45,000 bases of DNA from NCBI GenBank assembly GCA_012295275.1, contig CM022670.1, forward strand, positions 17,671,698 to 17,716,697. Reading direction: 5' to 3'. This document shows, one piece after another, positions 11,561 through 24,014 of this stretch. The notes under the pieces were generated by a model. It was not told where the DNA came from. It saw nothing but the letters and a program-made list of their open reading frames with translations, and searched no databases. Source of the DNA: Chrysomallon squamiferum. Lineage: Eukaryota > Mollusca > Gastropoda > Neomphalida > Peltospiridae. The stretch's first letter is position 1, and each line of letters opens with the position of its first letter. Position numbers and translations under genes: made by a program.

Positions 11561-12440
11561 CTCTTTTATTTTTTTATCCAGCTGAATATTTTCTGGTTGC
11601 CTCTCTCTTATTATTCTTGTACAATAAGCCCTTAGATGAATGCGATTTTATCTACATGGCCAGGAGGTAAAAATAAGGCTAAAATTTGAGTATATTGTAT
11701 TTCAATAGATACAACGACAATGTGAGACGTTTGCCACAGTGTGAGGCTTAACACTCGAACACAATGATAAAGTCAGAAGCAAGCAGCCACCGATGTACCG
11801 TACTAATTTAGTCTGCTAATAATCCAGTCACCACTTGACAAAGATACAACGACACCAGTGAAAAGATTTTCTTTATAGATGGTTTTAAAAGATCATGCTC
11901 TTGGCTTGTAATGAAGTGTTTAAATCTGATATCCTAATTTTATGCATCCCGCATCGATTCTTCTTCTTTTTTTTTTTTTTTTTTTTCTTTTTTTTAACCC
12001 TCACAAATAAAGTCACAAACGATAACACGTGGTGATGGATGACAAGCCTTTCTGTTGCATCTGTCATCGTTATAAACCTTATCTCGTATAAATGTATACA
12101 ACGCTGATGAAAATATTAAAATTACACTAATCATACAGAAATAATTAAGATCTTTCGAACCCCACCCCTAGTGAACATCTCTATCCAGTTAAAGTGTAAA
12201 ATTCTGTCAGCCAATCAGAAGTGTTGCTAAAATGTCCACATTTACTTCTACCTAAACCTTATGTAAAAACACGAATACTGAGTAAAGTATTCCGTGTTTA
12301 CACGTTATATCTAAGATAAGTTCATACCAAACGCAGAATTGCAATCAAGTATCTTAAACCAAGTCGACAAACCAATCACGACTATTATTATAGTCACGTG
12401 ACATAAATATAAAATATCGAAAAGATGAACGATTACTTAC

Positions 12441-12498
12441 CTTTTCTGATAACCGTATTCGGATCCCCTGATATATAATTTGACGTATCATCTAAACC
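12441..12498 (-). CDS. TFAP2: TFAP2 short linker exon (probably coding exon 3)
   Basis: This exon is too short for an ordinary reading-frame search; I found it from splice signals and phase. On the minus strand it follows the acceptor GTTTCAG and ends at the donor G|GTAAGT. It reads GLDDTSNYISGDPNTVIRK in phase 0, plus one leftover G, 58 nt in all. That is comparable to the vertebrate AP-2 linker that ends in DQTVIKK. The leftover G joins the CT that opens the next exon to make an Ala codon, so both junctions are in frame. Leaving this exon out would shift the frame (58 is not a multiple of 3), so it should be constitutive. The position, phase and the NTVIRK ending give high confidence; the N-terminal half is not well conserved and rests on splice signals alone. 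Confidence 0.88.
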
Positions 12499-12704
12499 CT
12501 GAAACAAAATATTTTTTGATTAATATTATGTTCTGCTCGTATGTACGGTAATTTATCGTAATCATTATTATCATCATCATCATAAAATAATAATTATTAT
12601 TATTGCTGTTGCTATTTTTTCTATTTTGGATTGATGAAATAAAATAAAATATAAATAAAAATATATTTCTAAATATAATGAAATAAGGTACATTTCAATT
12701 ACAT

Positions 12705-12705
<1 letters not shown>

Positions 12706-12755
<50 letters not shown>

Positions 12756-12758
12756 GTA

Positions 12759-12825
<67 letters not shown>
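12706..12825. repeat. Long AAT trinucleotide microsatellite
   Basis: About 40 units of TAA with two TAG interruptions near 12754-12760. The opposite strand reads as poly-leucine and is not a gene. Confidence 0.97.
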
Positions 12826-12828
<3 letters not shown>

Positions 12829-13419
12829 TAAAATGCAAAAGATATAGCAGATAAAATCCTTATTCATAAAAAATAATAATAAAAAAATAAAAAATTAATA
12901 GAATTAATTTCAGAAAACTTCTTCCTGTCATTTATATATATTTTTTTTCAAACAAAACATTTTAATATAAATGAAAATAAATTAGAAGGAGAATGTAAAT
13001 AAATATATCATAACAAGTAACGAATCATATTTTAAATTAATTTAGAAATAGACATTATTCATATAAATAAATTAGGAAATAAATAAAATGAAACAAATGC
13101 AACAAAAGTCAAAATAAATAGAATAAAACACAATAAAATAAATAGAATAAAACATAATAAAATAAAACAAAAGAACACAGACAAAATGAAATATTACAAA
13201 ATAAAAATAAATATATTTTAAAGAAAATCAGTAAATAAAAACAATAATAAAAAGAAACAGAGCAATGAAATTAAAATAATATAGAGAAAAAAGTAATAAA
13301 TAAAAAAAAGTAAATGAACAAATAAACAAATACACAAAGAAAATAAACAAATAATAAGAATAAAATACAATAAAGTAATATAATATAAAAAAATATAAAA
13401 TAAAAACACTATATATATA

Positions 13420-13560
13420 TATATATAAATTAAATTAAATTAAATTAAATTAATATTATAAAAAGTGAAAACTAAACAAAACAAAACAAAACAGAATAAA
13501 ATAAAATAAAATAAAATGAAATAAAACAAAACAAAACAAAACAAAACAAAACAAAATAAT
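13420..13560. repeat. Pentanucleotide repeats AAATT, AAAAC and AAAAT
   Basis: AAATT units (about 13427-13450) are followed by mixed AAAAC, AAAAT and again AAAAC units (about 13473-13560). They sit inside a 700-base A-rich block that starts near 12.9 kb. Confidence 0.9.
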
Positions 13561-14065
13561 ATAAAATAAACATATAAAAACTAGATAATAATTATCAAAT
13601 GATAAAATCAGACTGAGTCTTTTCATGACAGTACAAGTTTAAAAACACCACGCACGGGCTTAGCGCGGTCTTTCTGGTCTGTGTTATTTTAATATTGATC
13701 AGAATGTGTAGCCAAACCAGCACCTGTCGACCAACATCAAACAAGCCGCTCAATCAACGAAATACAGGTAAAACGAAAAATCAATGAAAAACCGATTAAA
13801 GCATTTATCTGGAATGATAGGAGCCTGGGAATGGCTGTCATGATTATTGGATTTTGTACGTCTGTGCGGTGTGTGAGAAAGAAAAACATTATCTTTTTTA
13901 TATACTTTTTTTTAAATTTAAGTTGTAAGATAATACAGTAAAATTTAGATTTTGATATTTTAAAAATTTTTTTATTTTTTTTAATACTATTAAAATCCAG
14001 AACGTGGGCCAGTTGTATATTTTTATTTAAAGTAATATTATTATAGTACAGTTTAAAATATTAAG

Positions 14066-14090
14066 TATATATATATATATATATATATAT

Positions 14091-14129
<39 letters not shown>

Positions 14130-14180
14130 TTTTTTTTTATTATTACTATTATTATTTTTTTATTTTTTATTTTTTTTTTA
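14066..14180. repeat. Compound TA, TTTA and poly(T) microsatellite
   Basis: Thirteen TA units lead into TTTA units and then T-rich sequence with TTA. Confidence 0.95.
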
Positions 14181-14576
14181 AAATTTTAAAAAAGTATTTT
14201 AATGTTCTTTAGGTATTATTTGTATTTAATATTTTGCATTTCAGAATATGAAAATGTATAATAAGTTGCAAAATAATCCTGCTTATTAGATTGAGTGAAT
14301 TATGTATGGAGTTTTTAAAGTTATTGCGGAAATACATCACACGTTTGCAACGACTGCTACATACAGATTATTCAAGAAAATAAATTTAAATGGCTGTGTC
14401 TTACTTTAATGAAATTTTTTAAATTTAAATGTGCTATCTGAAAGGCAGTAAGTAAAAATTATATGCTGGATATAATTTTATAAAAAAGGATGATGGAAAT
14501 AATTTTAAATAAAATTTCGGCATATAAACATAGATTTCTTCTTATCTATTTACATAAATATGTAAGAGAACAATAA

Positions 14577-14594
14577 TATTATGACGTCATAATA
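14577..14594. promoter_or_regulatory. 18-bp palindrome centred on a CRE octamer
   Basis: TATTATGACGTCATAATA is perfectly self-complementary and contains TGACGTCA at 14582-14589, the high-affinity CREB/ATF site. Occupancy cannot be judged from sequence. Confidence 0.5.
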
Positions 14595-15223
14595 ATTAAT
14601 TATATGTATAAAAATGATTACAGCTAGAGAAATGGCAAACTGAATCAGGTAAGATAAGATATTTGAATTTTCAAATTTAATAGATTGTCCAAAGTTGAAA
14701 CAAATGTTAACGTTAAATAAGATAAAAAAAAAAAAATAATAATAATAAAATAAAAAGACCCACATAATTCATTATTCGTTTTTCATTAATAAAAGGATAA
14801 AACCTTTTTTTTTTTTTTTTTTTTGTTGTTGTAAATAAACATTAAATATTAAACATTAAACATAACCACCCTTGAACCTTTACAGTTTGTGCGTCCTTAT
14901 CCTTCAGTTATGTTCCAGCTATGGAATTGTTGGAATTAAAACTGTATTTGTTTGAGCCACTGGCAATTATTCCTTCTGTTCCGCGATATTTTTGTAAATC
15001 TAATAAAGTATTTATAGTTGGTTATCCGGCCGAAGTCGTGTTAAACACTAATATACAAACATTATTCTTCGGCTAGCGTATTTACAGACACAATAGTCGT
15101 AATAACATTTCTTTGTAACATTTGTCTTTTCAGTAATGTAAATGTTAAAGTAGATGCTATTTTCTGCACGAGTGATCGGTATTTATTATAACATTGAAAT
15201 TTAAGCTATTTTATTTATTTATC

Positions 15224-15228
<5 letters not shown>

Positions 15229-15276
<48 letters not shown>

Positions 15277-15330
15277 GTTATTGTTGTTGTTGTTGTTGTT
15301 GTTGTTACTGTTACTGTTGTTGTTATTATT
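15229..15330. repeat. TTA then TTG trinucleotide microsatellite
   Basis: TTA units turn into TTG units and then a mixed TTACTG/TTG tail. Looser ACT/ATT triplets continue to about 15440. Confidence 0.95.
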
Positions 15331-15597
15331 TTCAGTATATTTATTTTATTATTATGATTATTCTTACTATTAATATTATTACTCCTGTTATTACTACTAC
15401 TACTTCAACCACTATTACAACAACTACTACTACTATTATATAATTTAACTGATAAAATTAGATAAATGATAGCAGATATAACAGCTTAAAATATAATATA
15501 TCTGGAACGTGAAAAAAAAAGATGGAATCAGTCATTCATAATGTTCTCTGAGTTAGTATTTCTCTATTATTTTCTGAGGAATCCTTTCGATATATAT

Positions 15598-15617
15598 ATA
15601 TAGATAGACAGACAGAC

Positions 15618-15656
<39 letters not shown>

Positions 15657-15680
15657 TAGACAGACAGATAGATAGATAAT
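15598..15680. repeat. AGAC/GATA tetranucleotide microsatellite
   Basis: GACA units are flanked on both sides by GATA units. Confidence 0.95.
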
Positions 15681-16656
15681 ATTTTAGCTCTGGATTCAGT
15701 GTAATTGGTAAAACAAACAGTCTAGAAAAAAAAAAAAATGTACATATATATAAATCACAAAAGTTTCTGGATCATAACATCTGTTATGAAGCATTTTTCT
15801 CTTACATTAGCAGCATTATTAACTTCATTTATTACTGTTTATATTATTATATTCCTAATGTTTTCTGTAAATATTAACAGGAAAAGCAAATGTATTTATT
15901 TTGAGCTTAGGGTGAGGATTTTAAATAAATATCTGTCTTCCATCATCCCATTTTACAAAGTTAAAAAAACTTGGCCCCCCTCCCCCGTCCACACCCTTGA
16001 ACCGTCCTGACTTTTTGTTGTTGCTAATGGTATGAGAACAGGTCAGGTTCGGGAACTGAGAGAAAACAAGACGATCTACCTGTCTTCTCAAAACGACACG
16101 GTCTGTGATCAAAGCGAACAGGTAATGTACAGGTAAAAATACAGGTAAAATTGAGGTAGATCGCTGTGACAAGAGGAATGAGATCAAAGACGAAGCAGAC
16201 AAGAGATTTTTGAAAAATTAACACATGATGGACTATTTCGTCTGGCGGTGAAAGGAAACGCGTAATGATACATAAGATGGTTTTGTATGGTCTCAGCCAC
16301 AGTTAAAATATTGCTGATTGAGTTGACGTTAAACTGAGATAACATTTACGTGTTAGAAAATTAGATTGCTGCGATAAGATTGTAATTATTTAGCTTACAA
16401 ACAGTTGCGAAAAAACATCTCTCATTTATAAATAGTAACTGCTTAGTAAGTGTTTCGAAGTTATGAATATGTGTGTGATTTTGTGCACGTTTGTGTGTGT
16501 GTATGTATGTAAGTATATACATTAATTAATTTTATCACTAAAAATTGACTTGTATTTTGTATTGCAAAACATTTTTTAATTAATTTTTGTTTGTCTATTT
16601 ATTTATTTATAAATAAGGAAGAGGTAATTCCATTTCCTATACAAAAAGTTAAGAGC

Positions 16657-16745
16657 TTTAGAATAAGAACAAATTTAATGTTTGCTGTTTTAGAATAAGA
16701 ACAAATTTAGTTTACTGCTGCTACCTACTAGTACTACTGCTGCTG

Positions 16746-16798
<53 letters not shown>

Positions 16799-16960
16799 GT
16801 TGTTGCTGCTGCTATTACTGCTACCTCTACTACTCAGCCATCACTATCACTATTAAGACATACCTAAGACAACAACTACTACAGCTAGAACTAAAGCAGC
16901 CACTTCTATTACTTGCATTACTACAACAGCAACAACTACAACTACAACAACAACTATTAA
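16657..16960. repeat. 32-bp direct duplication followed by CTA/CTG microsatellite
   Basis: The word TTTAGAATAAGAACAAATTT occurs at 16657 and again 32 bases later. It is followed by CTA/CTG triplets, nearly pure from about 16735 to 16800 and degenerate up to 16960. The degenerate part gives a valine-rich minus-strand pseudo-ORF. Confidence 0.9.
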
Positions 16961-17429
16961 TAATACCAGTGAGGAATAACAACCGTTATTACTACCACTA
17001 CAATTATTTAGATTTATTACATAACGCAGATATATATCACTGTTATTGCATGACGTTATGGGCTTTCTAACCGCCTTTACAGGGTTCACTTGGTAGAGAA
17101 TATGTCGTATTCTTTTATTTCAAATGTTTGCGTTTTCCTGACAACACGTGGTATTGACTAAACACAGGCAAATCTCACCACGTCTGTGTAATAATTAAAA
17201 TATCACTGACAGCACTGGCTGTGTCTTGATTCAGAACGAATAAATATACCGGTTATTACATATGTATGCATGGATATGTATATTGTGTGTGTTTGTATAC
17301 GTATACGGACTTATGTAGTTAGTATCTGCGTAATATATTTGAACGTATGTATGCATGTTATTGTGTGTACAATTGTGAATACACTGGTTTATGTCAGATT
17401 TTTAATGGTATTTTAACGATGTAATATTT

Positions 17430-17830
17430 TAATAAGCAGTTTATGAGTTAGCCTGTATCGCTTCCTTTGCTTACGAATGTTTATTAGAAAGCAGAAAAAG
17501 GAAAGCGAAACCTTTAATTACGTCACAGACACGTCATATGGAGAGTTAATTAACAGGTTATTAAGGTGCGACAGTGATTTTCACCTGGCCTTAATAGCTA
17601 ACCTCGCATCATGAGACAAGGCAAAAATGAGTTTACACGAACATTAAACAATTGCCACAACTATTACGATAAAATCTAAATGTTGTCAAGCTGTTTCGGC
17701 AAGGTGTTTTGACAGACGGACGAACGAACGAGTAGATTAGTTGGATGTCGTCCAGGATAGACGGACTACGTGACGTCTTCCCTGCGGCTACAATCATCAG
17801 CGAGTGAACGGCTTGAGAGATCCCGTTAAA
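17430..17830. promoter_or_regulatory. Candidate regulatory island with T-box/E-box inverted arrangement
   Basis: Unique sequence holding TTAATTAA, two CGTCA half CREs and a nested inverted repeat. TTAAGG at 17561-17566 is matched by CCTTAA at 17589-17594, and AGGTG at 17564-17568 by CACCT at 17582-17586. AGGTG words suit T-box proteins, and CACCTG suits Snail/ZEB factors. This is motif evidence only. Confidence 0.35.
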
Positions 17831-17867
17831 AATAATTGTATCACTTTGATTTATGAAGTATACTTGA

Positions 17868-18056
<189 letters not shown>

Positions 18057-19002
18057 TGGATGGATGGAGGATGGACTGATATATAGATAGATGCATACGT
18101 AGGAAGAAGCTAGGCATGTAGGTAGATAGACATTCAGTTAGTAATAATGATATAAAGTCATTACGTTTGCATTTAACAATAGAACAGTCCTTGTTTCTTG
18201 ATTTCCACTCTACTTAAAATGTTTCACCTGATTTTTATCATCAAAGCGCTGACATTACATTACAGATTAACCGTTTCTAAACACAGACGAATTTAAACTT
18301 ATTTAAAGTAAACCAGACAATTCAGTGAAAAACGTACCAGAGAGATGTACAAATATTTAACTCTCGCACGCTGCTTATTACTCGATGAATCATACGAGAA
18401 ACTTTATGTTTACCTTGGACTGGAAAACACAGGTAATGAATGAATGCATGTTATTTTAACGATACCTCAACGCATTTATATATTAGCGGTAACTAGACGT
18501 CGCACATGCGAAATTAGAATGACAGAAGGACAGAGGAAATTCTACACTGCTGTTTCTTAGACTACTCTCAGCAGAGACAAATCTTATAATATATATATAT
18601 ATATGCACATACACATCAGGCATATATTAATATGTATACAGTTAAGATTCGTTTTTAATAAATAAGATAAGAATGATAACTCATCGGAAGCAACCGGGAT
18701 ATATCTTACCATCCATCATTTATAAATAAAATTTACAAATATGTTTGATCATTACTTTTAAAGCACAATCATAAATAGATGGTAAAAACTGTTTTATTAC
18801 ACTGTATTTGTAAATGTTACATTTATAGAAGATAGTTCATTTACTATAAATAACCAAACATTAAAGTTTATTAAATGCACGCAGTTGTTAAAAAACATAT
18901 TGGTAGATTAATATCAGGAACAAAATAACAAAGTAAATAAAACTTCTCATCCTTTTATTTATTTATTGTTACTGTTGTTGTAATTACTTTTCGTTTGTTT
19001 TA

Positions 19003-19033
<31 letters not shown>

Positions 19034-19189
19034 AGAGAAAAAGTAGATAACAAAATATAACGCTTAGGTAATTTTTTTTTTTTTTTTTTTTTAACTAGAA
19101 ACATGTTTACATAGATAAAACTGTGGCTTTATATTCAGTTTTGTAACGGCGTACAAATAAATTGTAAAGAACGTTTTTTTCTCATTTCG

Positions 19190-19700
19190 TCTCACATATA
19201 CATTCAACTGTTTCTGTTTGTACATAGCGACCTGTCGCTTCTTTTCGCCTCTTTTCGGGGACTAATCGGTTTTTTGTTGGTGAGAATTATTTTTCAAAAC
19301 CAGTTGTGTACATAACTAGATTTCAATGCGTTTCCGAGTCTCGCGTACAGAATAGCTAGATGATGGACGTATTGTGAAAATGCGTGACAGACATTTCCTT
19401 AAAATTGCAACATTTTGTGTGTTTGTTCCTAAATCGTCGCTTGCTTACACTGAAAACTTAGCGGACAATCGCGGCTGATGTAAGTAAACAACAAGCGATA
19501 CGGCAGACGCGGGGAGCACCAGTCCATTGTTAAAAGACAACGGCGCAACGTTTCATTTCACCTCGGTTTTAAAGCGAATTCGTGAACCTGACCACCATGA
19601 CACTTTTAGTGGGTAGAACAGCTTGCGTGGGTTTTTCCAGTTCTAACCTTGTATGAAGGCGACCAAGATGGCTTTTGCTTTGGAGAAAATTATACCTTGG
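19190..19700. other. Intronic island of ordinary complexity
   Basis: Unique, relatively CpG-rich sequence between AT-rich blocks (for example GCGATACGGCAGACGCGGGG near 19495). I see no open frame of note and no recognisable family; a non-coding regulatory element is possible. Confidence 0.3.
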
Positions 19701-20379
19701 AGTTGTAATAAATTAAAACTAAATGAAAAAATATATATATAATAATAATATTTTATATATAAGTATAAATAAAAAATTATGTAAACAATAAAAACCGTTT
19801 AAAATACTAAAATGAAATAGAAATTCAATTAATATTAAATAAAAATAAAAATGTTCAAAATCGGAATGATGTTTTAAATAAGGTTCACATTTGTAACCTA
19901 ATGAAATGAAATTTTAACCAAAAACATACGCAAACATACAATTAAGGCACATACTCATACACCATCGAACACAAAGCTACAGACACTAGTACACATTACT
20001 TACTTTAAAGATGAAGAATACCGCATTTGTCAGCAAATTCAGTTTAACGAAATAAATCAGTTTTAAACCTCATATTAAAAATCGTTTATAAAGACGCTTT
20101 ATTTTCTTTCGCTGAATTGATCGACAACTGCTTTTTAAATGTTAAACGTAATCATATTCTTAATTTTAATTCTGGATAAAAAAAAAAAAGAGAAAGAAAA
20201 ATAAAGAAAATAATAAAAAGAAATTCCTATTCGTTCTTTTTCTGAAAGACTAAAAATTGTCATTATCGAACTTAAAAGGGACATAGACGAACTTGAATGA
20301 CTGACAAGAAAAAAGCTTTCAAATCATTTCCACTAAAATCAAATAGAAACTCGCTCCATTCCGAGAACTTTGTTTGTGG

Positions 20380-20540
20380 AAATTCCCCCTTTTTGTCCGC
20401 TTCTGAGCATTAAGTCTTAGTGAATTAATTTCTGATTTGCTGTTCCCGACACGCATCGCTAGGCCGGCCTTAATCTATAAATGAAGCTCTTTCGTTAATT
20501 TGTCTTTTAACCATATCCATCAAGCAAGTCCCATTCGAGT

Positions 20541-20577
<37 letters not shown>

Positions 20578-20720
20578 CCTGGCCATTTTGTTCAGAGCGC
20601 CTTCCCTCTGACAAGGTAACAAGGCTGTCGTTTTTATCTGATTTGACGAAAGGCGAATTTCTTTGATTTGTTTTTACATGCTACGAAATTACGTTCACTT
20701 AGTGCGTCCTTCGTAACGTC
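20380..20720. other. Intronic island interrupted by poly(T)
   Basis: Unique sequence with homeodomain-like TTAAT words (GAATTAATTTCTGATTTG, CTTTCGTTAATTTGTC) and the palindromic GGCCGGCC at 20463-20470. A poly(T) tract of about 32 bases at 20541-20572 splits it. Confidence 0.3.
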
Positions 20721-20984
20721 TACTCCAGATTATAATAATAGACAGGTTTTGTTTGAAAATAAAAACACAAAAAAAGGTATATATATATATATTTTAAAAA
20801 AGTGTATATGGACAGTAGAGAATAAAAGGAATAGATAGTAAGTTTGTTTTACAATAAATAAATAAAAAAAAAAAAAAAAAAAAAAAAAAAATAAATATTA
20901 TATTCTCTTCTACAAAATTATGTCTGTATTTAATTTAATAATATTAAATTTTTATAATAAGTGTATAAATGATTTTACACTAAC

Positions 20985-21059
<75 letters not shown>
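20985..21059. repeat. AAT trinucleotide microsatellite
   Basis: Twenty-five TAA/AAT units, preceded at 20863-20891 by a poly(A) tract. It lies inside a plus-strand open frame of 149 codons (20920-21369) whose poly-Asn core is simply this repeat. Confidence 0.96.
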
Positions 21060-21637
21060 GGCTTATAATGATGTTGATAACGAAGATGATATTAATAATA
21101 AAAAGTTGATTAAGGTAAGAAGAAAAAAAAGAGCTGAAGTTACATTCATGTTTAAATTAACATTTAATTTCATATCACACTGGCTTGCACACATTAGCTA
21201 CACCTGCACAACAACAACGACAACAAAAGCTTTACAAACGACGTCTGCTGGGACATTTACACGCAACGCAGTGTATTATACGATATTGACTTTTTACAAC
21301 GATCTCATCGAACGTTCCAAACAATACTCATATACGTCCGCTGTAACAGTATGTAAAAATAAAAAATAAAATAATAAAAAAATATAAAAAAATTGTATTT
21401 CTCCATTTTTATTCATATGATCATGAATAAATAAAATTAAAAAAAAGGAATTATATCGAGACTGCCGAGGTAGGTAAATATATTCTAACAATACAATGTT
21501 TGCACTTTTCTTTGGCTCTGTTGATGATACAATGATAAAGAAATGAAGTAAAAACAACTGTTATCAGAGATGAAGAAAATATTTTCATCGTTACTCGCTG
21601 CTTTCATTGTTCTATTCATTTGGTTACTTAGCTATTT

Positions 21638-21703
21638 GTAACCATTACCGTCCGTAATGGTTTCTATGGTTACAGTCTCGTGGTTTCTATGGATACAGTC
21701 TCG
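21638..21703. repeat. Hairpin and 23-bp duplication
   Basis: CCATTAC at 21642-21648 pairs with GTAATGG at 21654-21660 across a five-base loop. Two 23-bp copies follow from 21658 and 21681 (TGGTTTCTATGGTTACAGTC in the first, with one base changed in the second). Weaker similarity with GTACGTTAA and GGTTACAGT words continues to about 21850. Confidence 0.85.
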
Positions 21704-21945
21704 TACGTTAACGTGATTGTGAACTTGTTTGGTTATTAATGGCCCAGTGGTTACAGTGTTTTGTACGTTAATGTAATCAGATACGTAAGTCTGGTTACTG
21801 CAGTATTTGTAACAACTGTGGTCTTTAATGATCCATAGGTACCAGCGTCACGCTGTATTATTTCAACATAGCTATTCGCTTGTCTAACCAGTTAAGCTGT
21901 GTTTATTTAATTCTCAAACATCCATACCAATAATAATTTTATAAA

Positions 21946-21983
21946 ATGACGTCATTCTTCTATGATTATGATAATGACGTCAT
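21946..21983. promoter_or_regulatory. Pair of perfect CRE palindromes 28 bp apart
   Basis: ATGACGTCAT occurs at 21946-21955 and again at 21974-21983. The full palindromic CRE is the preferred site for CREB/ATF dimers. A TTA microsatellite follows at 22039-22095. Confidence 0.5.
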
Positions 21984-22024
21984 GTCATTGTTGCATTCAG
22001 CGAGATGAAGACAACAAAATGTGT

Positions 22025-22038
<14 letters not shown>

Positions 22039-22095
<57 letters not shown>
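22039..22095. repeat. TTA trinucleotide microsatellite
   Basis: Nineteen TTA units, preceded by a short A run. Confidence 0.96.
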
Positions 22096-22429
22096 GGTAA
22101 TTATTCACCTATATAACATTTACATAGATAACTAATAATTTTAATATTTGTTTCAGTAACCGTATTAATTATTTGTCTAAAAAATTAATTTTGACTCTCA
22201 AAATAATAGATTACATCTTTACGATTAACATTATAGTACAGATTTGTTATCCATGTCTCTCTCTCTCTCATTCTCTCTCACACAGAGACGCGAACTTGTT
22301 CAGAATAATTCACACACCTACGAAACTTTGATAAATTCTACTTGATAAAAGTCCACGATAATTTCTGTATTCTATTACATGTGACAAACACATCCATTAG
22401 CATGATTCACTAACTCGATTCTTAAAACT

Positions 22430-23000
22430 GTTCACCAACATCTTAATTAGGACGCTGTCGGTCAATCAAAGGCGACTTGGACAATAACAGTTTGGTCTAA
22501 AAGACCTCACCGTCTCCTCCCACTGGTTTTTCGTGTAACCTTTACCCCGACACCCCACCCACTTCCACTTTGACGGCGCGAGATTTAGCGGTGTTTCTTA
22601 CCACAAAAAACATACCCACGGAGAAGAGAAGAGAAAAACGCTCAATTATCGACACCGATGGTTTTCTACTTGACAACAAAACATCGACCCCGACTTCAAA
22701 CGGAGCGAGTCATTAGGTCGTTAGTGTTCTTTAGACCAAAATCAGAAGAAATTGATAAAAAAAGAAAAAAAAAAAGAGGTGCACCTCTCAACAACTGAAA
22801 AGTATTTTTAAAATTTTTTTTTTTTTTTTTTTTTAACAGTCAATGCAGAATGAAGAAACGGGACGAATCGGGGGCAGGGCACCCCTACAGTGTAACAAAT
22901 TCCTTCTCCATGGGCTGAAGATTGAATAAGGGAGGCAACACGAGACAACCGCGGGAGTCCAGAGCCAAGAGGGTCTGGCTTGTTATTATCACCGTTTACC
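22430..23000. promoter_or_regulatory. Candidate regulatory island with TCF/LEF words
   Basis: Unique, GC-richer sequence containing GGTCAATCAAAGGCG near 22459, which includes the TCF/LEF core ATCAAAG. It also has CACCCAC and CTTTGAC words near 22550-22575. Poly(T) at 22806-22833 interrupts it. No coding potential recognised. Confidence 0.3.
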
Positions 23001-23639
23001 CGCTTATTAAATTAAACAGGTTTTTTCTTTAATCATAAAATCAAGATAATTCGTGAAGAGCTTTCATGTCTCTCTGTTACATTATGAAGTCTACAGTTCT
23101 TGAGTGTTGAAAAGAAAGGTAAAAATAGGTTGAGTTCAACATCAAAAGACGGATTCGTTTTTCTTCTTTTTGTATCGAAATGCGCAAACTCTAGAACAAT
23201 TTCCGGTTTGTCTGTGAGCATGGGAAGCAGATGTAGATAAAAATAAAATTTGTTTTGGCCTGCGATGCGACTCTTTTTAAAATTAAGAACTATCACATAT
23301 ACTTGCAAATAGATAAAAACGAAAGTTATACATAAGCATGAAATCAATATATATTTACATATGCACAAGAAAGAGCTACTCTTAAAATTATAGTAACGTT
23401 TTTGATTGACTAAATTTTGAATTATCAAGGATATATTTTTACCACATTTTTACCAAAAAAAAGAACAAATTGAATTTAACGCGTACGTTAAGCTGTTTTA
23501 AATTTCAATTATTTTCTAAAATAAAATAAATATATTTTTTATGCACTACTAACGAAATAATTCGATCAGGGATTGTTTTTCAAAACAATTTCTTTGTCTT
23601 ATTTTCTTTGGTTGTTTGTTGACGAGCAATTATTTACAA

Positions 23640-23810
23640 TGTCAGTGTGTTTTTGTTTACCTCCAGTCTTGATTTATAAACGGACGTCGGTGCCAGGGAA
23701 CATGCATTTCTAATTATGTAAATGATCTATCATTTCCGGCGCAACGCGGAAGTTTAATGATTAAAAATAATTAGGAAGATACACTGCGCATGATTGCAAT
23801 TATCTTTGTG
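23640..23810. promoter_or_regulatory. Candidate POU/homeodomain enhancer block
   Basis: Within 170 bases lie TTGTTTAC (forkhead-like), TTTATAAAC, ATGCATTT and ATTATGTAAAT (POU octamer-like), CTAATTATG, AATAATTAG and TTTAATGATTA (homeodomain), and TTTCCGGC (ETS-like). The density of distinct developmental-factor words in a stretch free of microsatellites makes it one of the better enhancer candidates in the window. Confidence 0.4.
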
Positions 23811-23865
23811 ATGTTTGTAATATTAATATTATTTATCAAACCATCAATGATTCTTTAAAACTGAA

Positions 23866-24014
<149 letters not shown>

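Larger units (their letters stand above)
6713..12440 (-). other. TFAP2: TFAP2 intron between the 58-nt and 205-nt exons
   Basis: A complete GT-AG intron of 5728 bases (GTAAGT donor at 12440, TTTTCAG acceptor at 6713). Islands of ordinary complexity lie at 7141-7520, 8440-8900, 9540-10130 and 11150-11520. Between them are AT-rich stretches and repeats: poly(T) at 8571-8581, 8917-8932, 10172-10211, 11241-11255 and 11961-11995; ATAG/GACA words at 9385-9480; a long GA array at 10.6 kb; and AAAT near 10850-10910. The remaining parts (6713-7140, 7521-8440, 10240-10600, 10700-11100, 11520-12440) show nothing I can name. Open frames here lack homology and splice logic. Confidence 0.9.

Noticed and set aside
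12580-12867. Poly-leucine minus-strand frame
   Set aside because: Translation of a TAA microsatellite.
20920-21369. 149-codon plus-strand frame with poly-Asn
   Set aside because: The core is a pure AAT microsatellite and the flanks are AT-rich; no domain is visible.
23033-23428. 131-codon minus-strand frame
   Set aside because: It is one of the longest open frames in the intron, but it has no motif, no family likeness, no fitting AP-2 splice phase and ordinary intron composition.
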